NCBI GenBank assembly: GCA_963760225.1 | Contig: CAVXCD010000003.1 | Span: 186,001-250,000 of the forward strand | Source of the DNA: 13-2-20CM-66-19 sp963760225 | GTDB taxonomy: Bacteria; Pseudomonadota; Gammaproteobacteria; Steroidobacterales; Steroidobacteraceae | Length of the DNA: 64,000 nucleotides | Direction of reading: 5' to 3' | Shown: piece after piece, positions 45,500 through 53,415 of the stretch | How positions within the stretch are numbered: the stretch's first letter is position 1 | Layout of the letters: each line of letters begins with the position of its first letter | Notes under the pieces: generated by a model | What the model was told of the DNA's origin: nothing | What the model saw: the letters and a program-made list of their open reading frames with translations, nothing else | Databases searched by the model: none | Program-made: the position numbers and the translations under genes

Positions 45500-47196
45500 G
45501 CAGCCCCGCGCCGCGCCTGCCGGTGATCCTGCTGTGGCACATGCACCAGCCGCATTACCGCGACGCGCTCACCGGCCAGTACACCCTGCCGTGGACCTAT
45601 CTGCACGCCATCAAGGACTACACCGACATGGCGGCGCATCTGGAGAGCAACCCGGACGCGCGCGCGGTGGTGAATTTCAGCCCGGTGCTCATCGAGCAGC
45701 TCGAGGACATCGCCTGGCGCATCGGCGAGCACCTCGCCGCCGGTGCGACACTGCCCGATCCGATGCTGGCGCTGCTCGGACCCGAGCCGGTACCGGTCGA
45801 GGCGCCGGTGCGGCTCGAGCTGCTGCGTGCCTGCCTGCGCGCGCAGCGCAAGCAGATGATCGAGCGCTTCGGGCCGTACCTGGAGCTGGCGACGATCGCC
45901 GAGACGCTCGGCACCACCGCGCGCATCGCTTATGCCTCCGACCAGCTCATCCACGACCTCGCCGTCTGGTACCACCTGGCGTGGCTCGGCGAGACGGTGC
46001 GCCGTACCGACCCACTGGTGGCACGCCTCACCGAGCGCGGCCGCGACTTCACCACCGCGCAGCGGCGCGAGCTGCTGGCGCTGATCGGCAAGCTCGTCGG
46101 CCAGGTCGTGCCGCGCTTCCGCGCGCTGGCGGAGGCGCGGCAATGCGAGCTGTCGGTGACGCCCTACGGGCACCCGCTGATACCGCTGATGCTCGACTTC
46201 CGCAGTGCGCGCGATGCGGTTCCGGCCATGGCACTGCCGGCGCACGCCGGCTACGCGGGCGGGGCCGCACGCGCGGCCTGGCACGTGGAGGAGGGAATCC
46301 GCGTCTTCACCCGCGCGTTCGGCGCGCGCCCGCTCGGCTGCTGGCCGGCCGAGGGCGCGGTGAGCGCCGCGACGCTCGAGCTGCTGGCAGCGCGCGGCTT
46401 TCGCTGGGCGGCGAGCAGCGCCGGCGTGCTGCGCCGCAGCCTCGCGCTCGGCGACCCCGCCGCGGCCCAGGATCCGCTCGCCTACAACCGCCCCTATCGT
46501 CTTGGCGGCACGGGGATGAGCTGCTTCTTCCGCGACGACGCGCTCTCGGACCTCATCGGTTTCACCTACGCCACCTGGCATGGCGATGATGCCGTCGCCA
46601 ACCTGGTGAACGAGCTGGTACAGCTCGCCGGCGAGTACCAGCGCAGCGGCAACCACGCGGTGCTGATTGCGCTCGATGGTGAGAACGCCTGGGAGCACTA
46701 CCCCTTCAACGGCTACTACTTCCTGCGTGCGCTGTACGCGCAGCTCGCCGCCCATCCGCGGCTCGAGCTCACCACGCTGTCCGAATGCCTGGCGCGCGGC
46801 ATCCAGCCAGCGCCGCTGCCGCGGGTATGCGCCGGCAGCTGGGTACACGCGACGCTCGCTACCTGGATCGGCGATCCGGCCAAGAACAAGGCGTGGGATC
46901 TGCTATGCGACGCCAAGGAGGCGTATGACCGTGTCATGCAGGCAAATCCGGACGCGGGGCTGCGCAGCGCCGCGGGACGCCAGCTGGCGCTGTGCGAGGC
47001 TTCCGACTGGTTCTGGTGGTTCGGCGACTACAATCCGGCCGATGCGGTGAGCCAGTTCGATCGTCTCTATCGACGGCAGCTCGTGACGCTGTACCGGCGG
47101 CTGAACCTGCCGCCGCCCGCCGATCTGATGATGTCGATTGCGACCGGGCACGGGACTCCGGAGTACGGCGGGGTCATGCGGCGCGCCAGCGCCTGA
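45496..47196 (+). CDS. Glycoside hydrolase family 57 alpha-glucan enzyme
   Basis: The 566-residue protein shows the five GH57 regions: LLWHMHQPHY near the start, TPYGHPLIPLM, CWPAEGAVSAATLELL with the catalytic glutamate, IALDGENAWEHYP with the acid/base aspartate, and a C-terminal helical part with WVHATLATWIGDPAKNKAWDLL. GH57 includes alpha-amylases, 4-alpha-glucanotransferases and branching enzymes. This sequence is closest in pattern to the amylase group (COG1449), but because no classical glgB is in the window, a branching role is possible. It overlaps the glgC stop by four bases. Confidence 0.9.
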   Translation: MSSPAPRLPVILLWHMHQPHYRDALTGQYTLPWTYLHAIKDYTDMAAHLESNPDARAVVNFSPVLIEQLEDIAWRIGEHLAAGATLPDPMLALLGPEPVPVEAPVRLELLRACLRAQRKQMIERFGPYLELATIAETLGTTARIAYASDQLIHDLAVWYHLAWLGETVRRTDPLVARLTERGRDFTTAQRRELLALIGKLVGQVVPRFRALAEARQCELSVTPYGHPLIPLMLDFRSARDAVPAMALPAHAGYAGGAARAAWHVEEGIRVFTRAFGARPLGCWPAEGAVSAATLELLAARGFRWAASSAGVLRRSLALGDPAAAQDPLAYNRPYRLGGTGMSCFFRDDALSDLIGFTYATWHGDDAVANLVNELVQLAGEYQRSGNHAVLIALDGENAWEHYPFNGYYFLRALYAQLAAHPRLELTTLSECLARGIQPAPLPRVCAGSWVHATLATWIGDPAKNKAWDLLCDAKEAYDRVMQANPDAGLRSAAGRQLALCEASDWFWWFGDYNPADAVSQFDRLYRRQLVTLYRRLNLPPPADLMMSIATGHGTPEYGGVMRRASA

Positions 47197-47226
47197 GCGC
47201 TTTAGGGTTTGCGCAAGGAGACGCGC

Positions 47227-48585
47227 GTGGCCACAGACCGACTGCCCGTGTTCGACCGGCGCCGCGCCGGAGTGCTGCTGCCGCTGTCCTCGCTCGAGGC
47301 CGCGCTCGGGCGCGGCGGCCGCGCCTTCATCGACTGGCTCGTGCAGGCGGGCTTCTCGGTGTGGCAGATCCTGCCCGCCGGCCCGGTGGGCGCGGACCGC
47401 TCGCCGTACTGGGTGCGCTCGGACTTCGCCGGCAACCCCGAGTTTCTCGACCCCGCCGAGCTGCCCGCTGCGGATGCGCCGCCCGACCCGCAGTTCCTGG
47501 CCGCCTCTGCGCCGTGGCTGGCCGACTACGTGCAGTTCGAGGCGCTGACGCGCGCTCACGGCGGTGCGCCGTTCTGGCAGTGGCCGGCGCCGCTGCGCGA
47601 TCGCGACCGGCAAGCGCTCGCCGCGGCACGCCGGCAGCTCGGCGTACAGGCGAGCGCCATCGAGCGCGAGCAGTACGCCTTCTACCTGCAATGGCAGCGG
47701 CTGCGAGCCTACGCGCAGGCGCGCGGCGTGCGGCTGTTCGGTGATCTGCCCTTCTACGTCGGGCCCTCGTCCGCGGAGACCTGGGTACACCGCGAGCTCT
47801 TCCAGCTCACGGCTAGCGGAGAGCCGGCCGCGGTCGGTGGCGTGCCCCCGGATTATTTCTCCGAGCTCGGCCAGCTGTGGGGCAACCCGGTGTACGACTG
47901 GGCGGCGCTCGAGCGCACGGACTTTCACTGGTGGCGGGCACGGGTGCGCGCCCAGCTCGAGCGGCTCGATCTGCTGCGTCTCGATCACTTCCGCGCGCTG
48001 GCCGCCTACTGGTCGGTGCCGGCGGGCGCCGCGGATGCGCGCGGCGGTACCTGGATCGGCACGCCGGGCGAGCAGCTGCTGCAGCGGCTGCGCGCCGAGT
48101 TTCCCGACCTGCCGCTGGTCGCCGAGGACCTCGGCGTCATCACCGCGGACGTGCGTGCGCTGCAGCTCGAGTTCCGGCTGCCCGGCATGCGCGTGGTGCA
48201 GTTCGGTTTCGACGGTGAGGCCGGCAATGTGCACGTGCCGCACCGGCACGAGCGCGACTGCGTCGCCTACACCGGTACCCATGACAACGACACCACGCTC
48301 GGCTGGTACGCCACCCTCGACGCCGCGACCGCGCAGCGCGTCGACTTCTACCTGCGTGCGACGCCTGCGGTGATGCCCGAGCCGCTGATACGCGCCGCGC
48401 TCGGCTCGGTGGCGCAGCTCGCGGTCATTCCCATGCAGGATGTGCTCGGCCTGCCCTCGGCGGCGCGCCTGAATACACCCGGGACGGTGAGCGGCAACTG
48501 GCTGTGGCGGCTGCCGCCCGGGGCGCTCGACCCGCAGCTGGCACAGCGCTATGCCCGCCTCAACGGCGCCTTCGGCCGCCTGTAG
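47227..48585 (+). CDS. malQ: 4-alpha-glucanotransferase (amylomaltase)
   Basis: The GH77 enzyme of about 452 residues starts at GTG 47227, chosen for AAGGAG six bases upstream. Catalytic residues are visible: the nucleophile in LRLDHFRALAAYW, the acid/base in LVAEDLGVI and the stabilising aspartate in YTGTHDNDTT. It transfers maltooligosaccharyl units between glucans, feeding GlgP with usable chains. The length is near that of the compact bacterial amylomaltases (about 500). The gene lies 30 bases after the GH57 gene in the same direction. Confidence 0.94.
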   Translation: MATDRLPVFDRRRAGVLLPLSSLEAALGRGGRAFIDWLVQAGFSVWQILPAGPVGADRSPYWVRSDFAGNPEFLDPAELPAADAPPDPQFLAASAPWLADYVQFEALTRAHGGAPFWQWPAPLRDRDRQALAAARRQLGVQASAIEREQYAFYLQWQRLRAYAQARGVRLFGDLPFYVGPSSAETWVHRELFQLTASGEPAAVGGVPPDYFSELGQLWGNPVYDWAALERTDFHWWRARVRAQLERLDLLRLDHFRALAAYWSVPAGAADARGGTWIGTPGEQLLQRLRAEFPDLPLVAEDLGVITADVRALQLEFRLPGMRVVQFGFDGEAGNVHVPHRHERDCVAYTGTHDNDTTLGWYATLDAATAQRVDFYLRATPAVMPEPLIRAALGSVAQLAVIPMQDVLGLPSAARLNTPGTVSGNWLWRLPPGALDPQLAQRYARLNGAFGRL

Positions 48586-48621
48586 CTGAAGGCGCGCGCG
48601 GTGCTTTGTTACCATCGCCGC

Positions 48622-49079
48622 ATGCGTGACCTGCACCGCAGCTTTCCGCTCCTGGCGCTGGCGCTGCTCGGCGGCTGTGCGCTGGCGCCCAGGTTCGAGA
48701 CGCCGCAGCTGTCGATCGTGAACGTGCAGGTCCTCAGCAGCGACTTCCTCGCGCAGCACGTGCGCGTGCGCCTGCGCGTGCAGAATCCGAACGCCCGCGC
48801 CCTGGCGGTGGGCGGGCTCACCTACACCATCGAGGTGGGGGGCAGCAGTTCGCCAGCGGCGAGAGCGCCGCCAGCTTCGTGGTACCGGCACTCGGTGAGG
48901 CCGAGTTCGACACCAATGTAACGACCAATCTGGCCGGCACACTGATGACGCTGCTGTCGCGCGGAGCGGACTCGGGCACCCAGAAGATCGAGTACCGGCT
49001 CTCCGGCAAGCTGTCACTGTCCTCCGGCCTGCTGCGCTCGATTCCGTTCGACGAGCACGGCACTTTCAGCCTGCAATGA
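48622..49079 (+). pseudogene. LEA14-like (WHy domain) lipoprotein gene with a frameshift in a G-run
   Basis: The first frame gives a lipoprotein signal (LALALLGGC) and the start of a LEA type 2/WHy domain (LSIVNVQVLSSDFLAQHVRV ... NPNARALAVGGLTYTIEVG). At GTGGGGGGCAGCAG (about 48835-48848) the reading switches: the next frame continues QQFASGESAASFVVPALGEA and runs to a normal end, SIPFDEHGTFSLQ, at 49079. One additional base in the run of six G would restore a single protein of about 152 residues. This could be a homopolymer sequencing error, a true mutation or a phase-variable tract. LEA14-like proteins are linked to desiccation stress. Its end overlaps glgA by 14 bases. Confidence 0.75.
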
Positions 49080-50535
49080 GGCGGCGGTAGAGTGCCAGGT
49101 ACTGGGCGCCCTGGCGCTCCCAGGAGTAGTCGCGCTGCATCCCATTCTTCATCATGCGCGTCCAGTCCGTCGGCTGCGCGTACCAGTCGAGCGCGGTATT
49201 GAGCGCCCACTCGAGTGCCGGGGGATCGAAATCGTTGAACACCACCCCCGTGCCCGTGCCGCGCGCCGGATCGTAATGCTCGACCGAATCGGCAAGTCCG
49301 CCGGTACGGCGCACGATCGGCACCGTGCCATAGCGCAGGCTGTACATCTGGTTCAGGCCGCACGGCTCGTAGCGCGAGGGCATGAGGAACATGTCGGCCG
49401 CCGCCTCGATCCAGTGGGCGAGCTCGTCGTCGTAGCCGCAATGGAAGGAGACGCGCCCGGGGAACTCTTGCGCGAGGCGGGCGAAGAACTCCTCGTACCG
49501 CGGCTCGCCGTTGCCGAGCACGGCGCAGGCGAGCGGCCGTGCGCGCAGCACCCGGGGTAACGCCTCGAACATCAGCTCGATGCCCTTTTGCACCGCGAGG
49601 CGGCCGACGAGCCCGGCCAGCGGCACGCCGCGCGCGGCCCCCAGACCGCGCCGTGCGAGGAACTGGCGCTTGAGCAGCGCCTTTACCGCGAGGCTGTCGG
49701 GGTCGTAATGCACCGGCAGGTAGCGGTCGTGGCGCGGATCCCATTCCCCGTAATCGACGCCGTTCAAGATCCCGGACAGTGCTCCCTGCGCGGCGCGCAC
49801 GCGCAGGCTGTCCTGCAGACCCATGCCGTACTCGTCCGAGCAGATCTCGCGCGCGTGCGTCGGGCTCACGGTGCTGACGGCGTCGGCGTACAGGATCCCG
49901 TGGCGCAGCGCGTTGATGCGACCGGCGGCCAGATCGGGAGCGTCCAACAGCGACCGTGCCGCCTCGTTAAGCCCGAGGTCCGCAACCTCGGCGGCCGCAA
50001 AGATCCCCTGGTAGCCGATGTTGTGGATGGTGAGGAGCGTGCGGCTGCGGGCGAACGCACGCTTGCCGGCCCACAGCGTGCGCAGGTAGAGGGGCGCGAA
50101 CGCGGTGTGCCAGTCATTGCAATGCACGACCTGGGGGGTCCACGCCATGCGCTCGCAGGCGATGAGCGCCGCACGGGTGAGCACCAGGAAGCGCACGTGC
50201 TCGTCCGGCTCGCTGGTGTAGAGCGTGGCGCGCGCATACAGCGCCGGGCAGTCGATGAGGTAGGCCGGAGCCCCTCCGGGGAGCTCTACCTGCAACACCG
50301 AGAACACGTAGCGGCGCGGGCCGATTTCGAGTGCAACGTCTGCGAGGGCTGGCAGCGCTCGCGCCGCCCATGCGCCGCGGTCGATCGAGGCGTAGCCCGG
50401 CGTGAACAGCCGTACGTCGTGTCCTGCGGCGTGCAGGTACCTGGCCAGCGCCCCGGCCACGTCCGCCAGTCCGCCGGTCTTGGACAGCGGCTCGGCCTCG
50501 GAAGCGAGCAGACAGATCGCGAGTGGCGAGGGCAC
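49066..50535 (-). CDS. glgA: Glycogen synthase (ADP-glucose type)
   Basis: The 489-residue GT5 enzyme has the ADP-glucose binding motif SKTGGLADVAGAL near the N-terminus, VHCNDWHTAFAPLYL, GILNGVDYGEWDP, VGRLAVQKGIELM and the C-terminal catalytic region SRYEPCGLNQMYSLRYGTVPIVRRTGGL (given here as PSRYEPCGLNQMYS and VRRTGGLADSV). It extends alpha-1,4-glucan chains from the ADP-glucose made by GlgC. It is transcribed toward the glgPC-GH57-malQ group rather than with it, and overlaps the LEA14-like gene end. Confidence 0.97.
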   Translation of the reverse strand: MPSPLAICLLASEAEPLSKTGGLADVAGALARYLHAAGHDVRLFTPGYASIDRGAWAARALPALADVALEIGPRRYVFSVLQVELPGGAPAYLIDCPALYARATLYTSEPDEHVRFLVLTRAALIACERMAWTPQVVHCNDWHTAFAPLYLRTLWAGKRAFARSRTLLTIHNIGYQGIFAAAEVADLGLNEAARSLLDAPDLAAGRINALRHGILYADAVSTVSPTHAREICSDEYGMGLQDSLRVRAAQGALSGILNGVDYGEWDPRHDRYLPVHYDPDSLAVKALLKRQFLARRGLGAARGVPLAGLVGRLAVQKGIELMFEALPRVLRARPLACAVLGNGEPRYEEFFARLAQEFPGRVSFHCGYDDELAHWIEAAADMFLMPSRYEPCGLNQMYSLRYGTVPIVRRTGGLADSVEHYDPARGTGTGVVFNDFDPPALEWALNTALDWYAQPTDWTRMMKNGMQRDYSWERQGAQYLALYRRLIAG

Positions 50536-50573
50536 GTGATTTTGCGCGGCGGTTATCGGGTTATCATCGAGCG

Positions 50574-50678
50574 ATGCGGCGCCTGCTGATCGGCCTGGCC
50601 CTTACCTTGCTGCTGCTCGTCTCGATCGGTGTGGGCGTGACGGTGGCGCGCTGGCCGCAACCCCACCTGTGGCCGTAG
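50574..50678 (+). CDS. 34-residue single-helix membrane peptide
   Basis: The frame MRRLLIGLALTLLLLVSIGV... has two positive residues, one hydrophobic helix and a short tail ending PQPHLWP. It lies divergently 38 bases from glgA. No clear ribosome site is seen. The positive-inside pattern and clean ending suggest a small membrane protein, but it is too short for certainty. No relative is recognised. Confidence 0.4.
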   Translation: MRRLLIGLALTLLLLVSIGVGVTVARWPQPHLWP

Positions 50679-50842
50679 CGCGAAAGCCGGGCAGCTTTTC
50701 CGCGCGCAGTGTAACCGCACCACGGCAGCCCCGCGCCCGCTGAGGGCCTGCGCACCCGCACGGCGGGGGCGGATCCTGACATAACGCCCGACCCCGCTCC
50801 TTTGCCTGCCGTCAAGCACCTCGCGGTGTCAAGTCGCTGACA

Positions 50843-50864
50843 TAAATCATAAGTTTATGATTTA
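50843..50864. promoter_or_regulatory. AT-rich perfect palindrome upstream of the M32 carboxypeptidase gene
   Basis: TAAATCATAA (50843-50852) is followed after GT by its exact reverse complement (50855-50864). The palindrome lies in an AT-rich island (50841-50880) within otherwise GC-rich sequence, about 85 bases before the M32 start. CTGACA at 50837-50842 with TTTATA at 50861-50866 (18-base spacing) is a possible promoter that the palindrome would cover. This suggests an operator. The cognate regulator is not identifiable. Confidence 0.5.
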
Positions 50865-50948
50865 TATAAAATAAAAATGCAATCAGCCGGAAAGCGGGGC
50901 GCCGGAACTGGTAAACTGACCGCCGCCCCTCCCCGTACCGTGCAGACC

Positions 50949-52469
50949 ATGTCCGCCTCGCCTTACAAGCAGCTCGAGCAGGAGTTCAAGCGACTCCACG
51001 CGTTCCGCGGAGCGCTCGCGCTGCTGCGCTGGGACGCGGCGGTCATGATGCCCAGGGGCAGCGCCGACGTGCGCGGCGAACAGCTCGCGGCGATCGAGAC
51101 CGAGCACCACGCGCTGCTCACGGCGCCGCGCATCACGCGCTTGCTCGACCGGGCGCAGGCCAATACCCAGGGACTGGCCGACTGGCAGATCGCCAACCTG
51201 CGCGAGATGCGGCGCCAACGCGATCACGCCATCGCCACGCCGGCGACGCTCGTCTCACGCCTTACCAAGGCTGCCTCGCGAGCCGAATCGCGCTGGCTCG
51301 AAGCGCGTGCCCAGGGCAAGTTCGAGGCCTTCGCACCCTATCTCGAGGAAGTGGTGCACCTGGTGCGCGACAAGGCGGCCCTTCTCGGGCAGGCCCTGAA
51401 TCTTGCGCCCTACGACGCGCTGGTGGACGAATTCAGCCCCGGACTCACCACCGCGGATATCGACGCCATGTTCAAGGCGCTGTCGCGGCGGCTTCCCGCC
51501 CTGATCCGCGAAGCGATCGCCGTCCAGGAAGGGCGGCTGCTGCTGCCGCTGACGGGCAAATTCCCCGCGGCCAAACAGCGCGCGCTGGTGGTCGAGGTGA
51601 TGCGGGCGGTCGGCTTTCCGTTCGATCGCGGCCGCCTCGATGAGAGTGAGCACCCCTTCACCGAGGGCGGGCCGGGGGACATCCGCGTGACCACGCGCTT
51701 CGATCCCGATGAGGTGTTCACCGGGCTGCTCGGCGCGCTGCACGAGACCGGACACGCGATGTACGACCTCGGGCTGCCGCAGGACTGGCGCGACCAGCCG
51801 GTGGGCCGCGACCGCGGCATGGCGCTCGAGGAGAGCCAGTCGCTGCTCATCGAGATGATGGTGTGCCGCAGCCGGCCGTTCGTGCGCTACGTGCAGCCGC
51901 TGCTGGCGAAGCACTTCGGCGCCAGCGGCCCCGAATGGGACGTGGAGAACGTCTACGCACACCTCACCCGCGTACAGCGGGGGCTGATCCGCGTGGATGC
52001 GGACGAGCTCACCTACCCGCTGCACATCATGCTGCGCTACGAGCTGGAGAAGCAGCTGCTCTCCGGGGCGCTGGCGGTGCGCGATCTGCCCGAGGCCTGG
52101 AATGCGGGCATGGAACAGCGGCTGGGGATCCGACCGGAGAACGACGTCGAAGGCTGCCTGCAGGACATTCACTGGGCGGTCGGCTCCTTCGGCTACTTCC
52201 CCTCATATGCCCTCGGTGCGGTCATCGCCGCACAGCTCTACGAGAGCCTGCGCTCGGAGCTGCCGGGGCTCGACGAGCAGCTGGCGCGCGGGGAGTTCTC
52301 GGGCCTGTTTGGCTGGCTGCGCACCCATGTTCACGGGCTCGGTGCCAAGGTACCGGTGCAGGAGCTGCTCAAGGGTGCGACCGGTAAGCCGCTGTCGGCC
52401 ACTTCCTTCGTGCGCTATGTCGAGGCAAAGTACCTCGAGACTACCGCCAGCAGCAGTGCCGCCGCCTGA
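50949..52469 (+). CDS. Carboxypeptidase Taq-type metallopeptidase (M32)
   Basis: The enzyme of about 506 residues carries the M32 zinc motif in LLGALHETGHAMYDLGLP and, downstream, the glutamate in ALEESQSLLIEMM, plus the family segments WDAAVMMPRG near the start, FSPGLTTADID, DIRVTTRFDPDE and DIHWAVGSFGYFPSYALGA. M32 enzymes remove C-terminal residues from peptides in the cytoplasm. ATG 50949 matches the usual N-terminus (SPYKQLEQEFKRL). An in-frame ATG at 50877 would add a Thr/Lys/Pro-rich leader and begin just after the AT-rich palindrome. ttcA follows 29 bases later. Confidence 0.94.
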   Translation: MSASPYKQLEQEFKRLHAFRGALALLRWDAAVMMPRGSADVRGEQLAAIETEHHALLTAPRITRLLDRAQANTQGLADWQIANLREMRRQRDHAIATPATLVSRLTKAASRAESRWLEARAQGKFEAFAPYLEEVVHLVRDKAALLGQALNLAPYDALVDEFSPGLTTADIDAMFKALSRRLPALIREAIAVQEGRLLLPLTGKFPAAKQRALVVEVMRAVGFPFDRGRLDESEHPFTEGGPGDIRVTTRFDPDEVFTGLLGALHETGHAMYDLGLPQDWRDQPVGRDRGMALEESQSLLIEMMVCRSRPFVRYVQPLLAKHFGASGPEWDVENVYAHLTRVQRGLIRVDADELTYPLHIMLRYELEKQLLSGALAVRDLPEAWNAGMEQRLGIRPENDVEGCLQDIHWAVGSFGYFPSYALGAVIAAQLYESLRSELPGLDEQLARGEFSGLFGWLRTHVHGLGAKVPVQELLKGATGKPLSATSFVRYVEAKYLETTASSSAAA

Positions 52470-52498
52470 AGAGCGTTGACCCCAGCCAGTCCGTCGCC

Positions 52499-53386
52499 AT
52501 GACCACCGCTGCCGCCAGGCCGTCGCGCACCCTCGGCCGCCTCGCGGCGCGGCTGCGCAGCGCCGTCGGCAAGTGCATCGCCGATTACGGCATGATCGTC
52601 CCGGGCGACCGGGTCATGGTGTGCCTGTCCGGCGGCAAGGACTCCTACACGTTGCTCGACGTACTGCTGTCGCTCAAGCGCAGTGCACCGGTGGGCTTCG
52701 AGCTGCTCGCCGTGAATCTCGACCAGAAGCAACCCGGCTTCCCCGCGCAGGTGCTGCCCGAGTGGCTGCAGGCGCAGGGCGTGCCGTTTCGCATCATCGA
52801 GCAGGATACCTACCGGGTCGTACGGCGCGTGGTGCCGGCAGGCAGCACCATGTGCGGTCTGTGCTCGCGTCTGCGGCGCGGCGCGCTCTATCGCTTCGCA
52901 GCCGAGAACGGCATCACCAAGATCGCCCTGGGTCACCATCGCGACGACATCGTCGAGACGCTGTTTCTCAACCTGTTCTTCGGTGGGCGGCTGAAGGCGA
53001 TGGCGCCGAAACTGCTGTCCGACGACCGCCGCCACATCGTCATCCGCCCGCTCGCCTACGTCGCCGAGCGCGACATCGCCCGTTACGCGCGCGGCCGGGG
53101 CTTTCCGCTGATTCCCTGCCGGCTGTGCGGCTCGCAGGATAACCTGCAGCGCGTCGCGGTGAAGAACATGCTCACCGCCTGGGAACGCGACCATCCCGGT
53201 CGCACCGAGTCGATCGCCAGCGCGTTGCGCCACGTCGAGCTCGAGCACCTCGCCGACACCCGCCGCGTCGATTTTGCCGGTCTCGATCTGAAACGCCTGC
53301 CGGCCATGAGCGAGCGCGATGAGCAGCAGCTCGCGCGGCGGCTGACAACGCTCACGCCGCAGCGTGAGGCACTCGCCGCGCCTTAG
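52499..53386 (+). CDS. ttcA: tRNA 2-thiocytidine(32) synthetase
   Basis: The 295-residue enzyme has the PP-loop motif LSGGKDSYTLLD, the cysteine pair MCGLCSRLRRG and IPCRLCGSQDNLQR that coordinate the iron-sulfur cluster, and ALGHHRDDIVETLFLN. TtcA thiolates C32 of certain tRNAs in the cytoplasm using ATP and a [4Fe-4S] cluster. Length matches E. coli TtcA closely. It lies between the M32 gene and a phosphatase/ADP-ribosylglycohydrolase fusion on the same strand. Confidence 0.97.
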   Translation: MTTAAARPSRTLGRLAARLRSAVGKCIADYGMIVPGDRVMVCLSGGKDSYTLLDVLLSLKRSAPVGFELLAVNLDQKQPGFPAQVLPEWLQAQGVPFRIIEQDTYRVVRRVVPAGSTMCGLCSRLRRGALYRFAAENGITKIALGHHRDDIVETLFLNLFFGGRLKAMAPKLLSDDRRHIVIRPLAYVAERDIARYARGRGFPLIPCRLCGSQDNLQRVAVKNMLTAWERDHPGRTESIASALRHVELEHLADTRRVDFAGLDLKRLPAMSERDEQQLARRLTTLTPQREALAAP

Positions 53387-53415
53387 GCGGCAACAACGCG
53401 GTACGCTCTGGCGCC

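Noticed and set aside
48879..49079. A separate 66-residue gene at the end of the LEA14-like region
   Set aside because: Its sequence is the direct continuation of the WHy domain in the preceding frame and has no ribosome site, so it is treated as the second half of one frameshifted gene.
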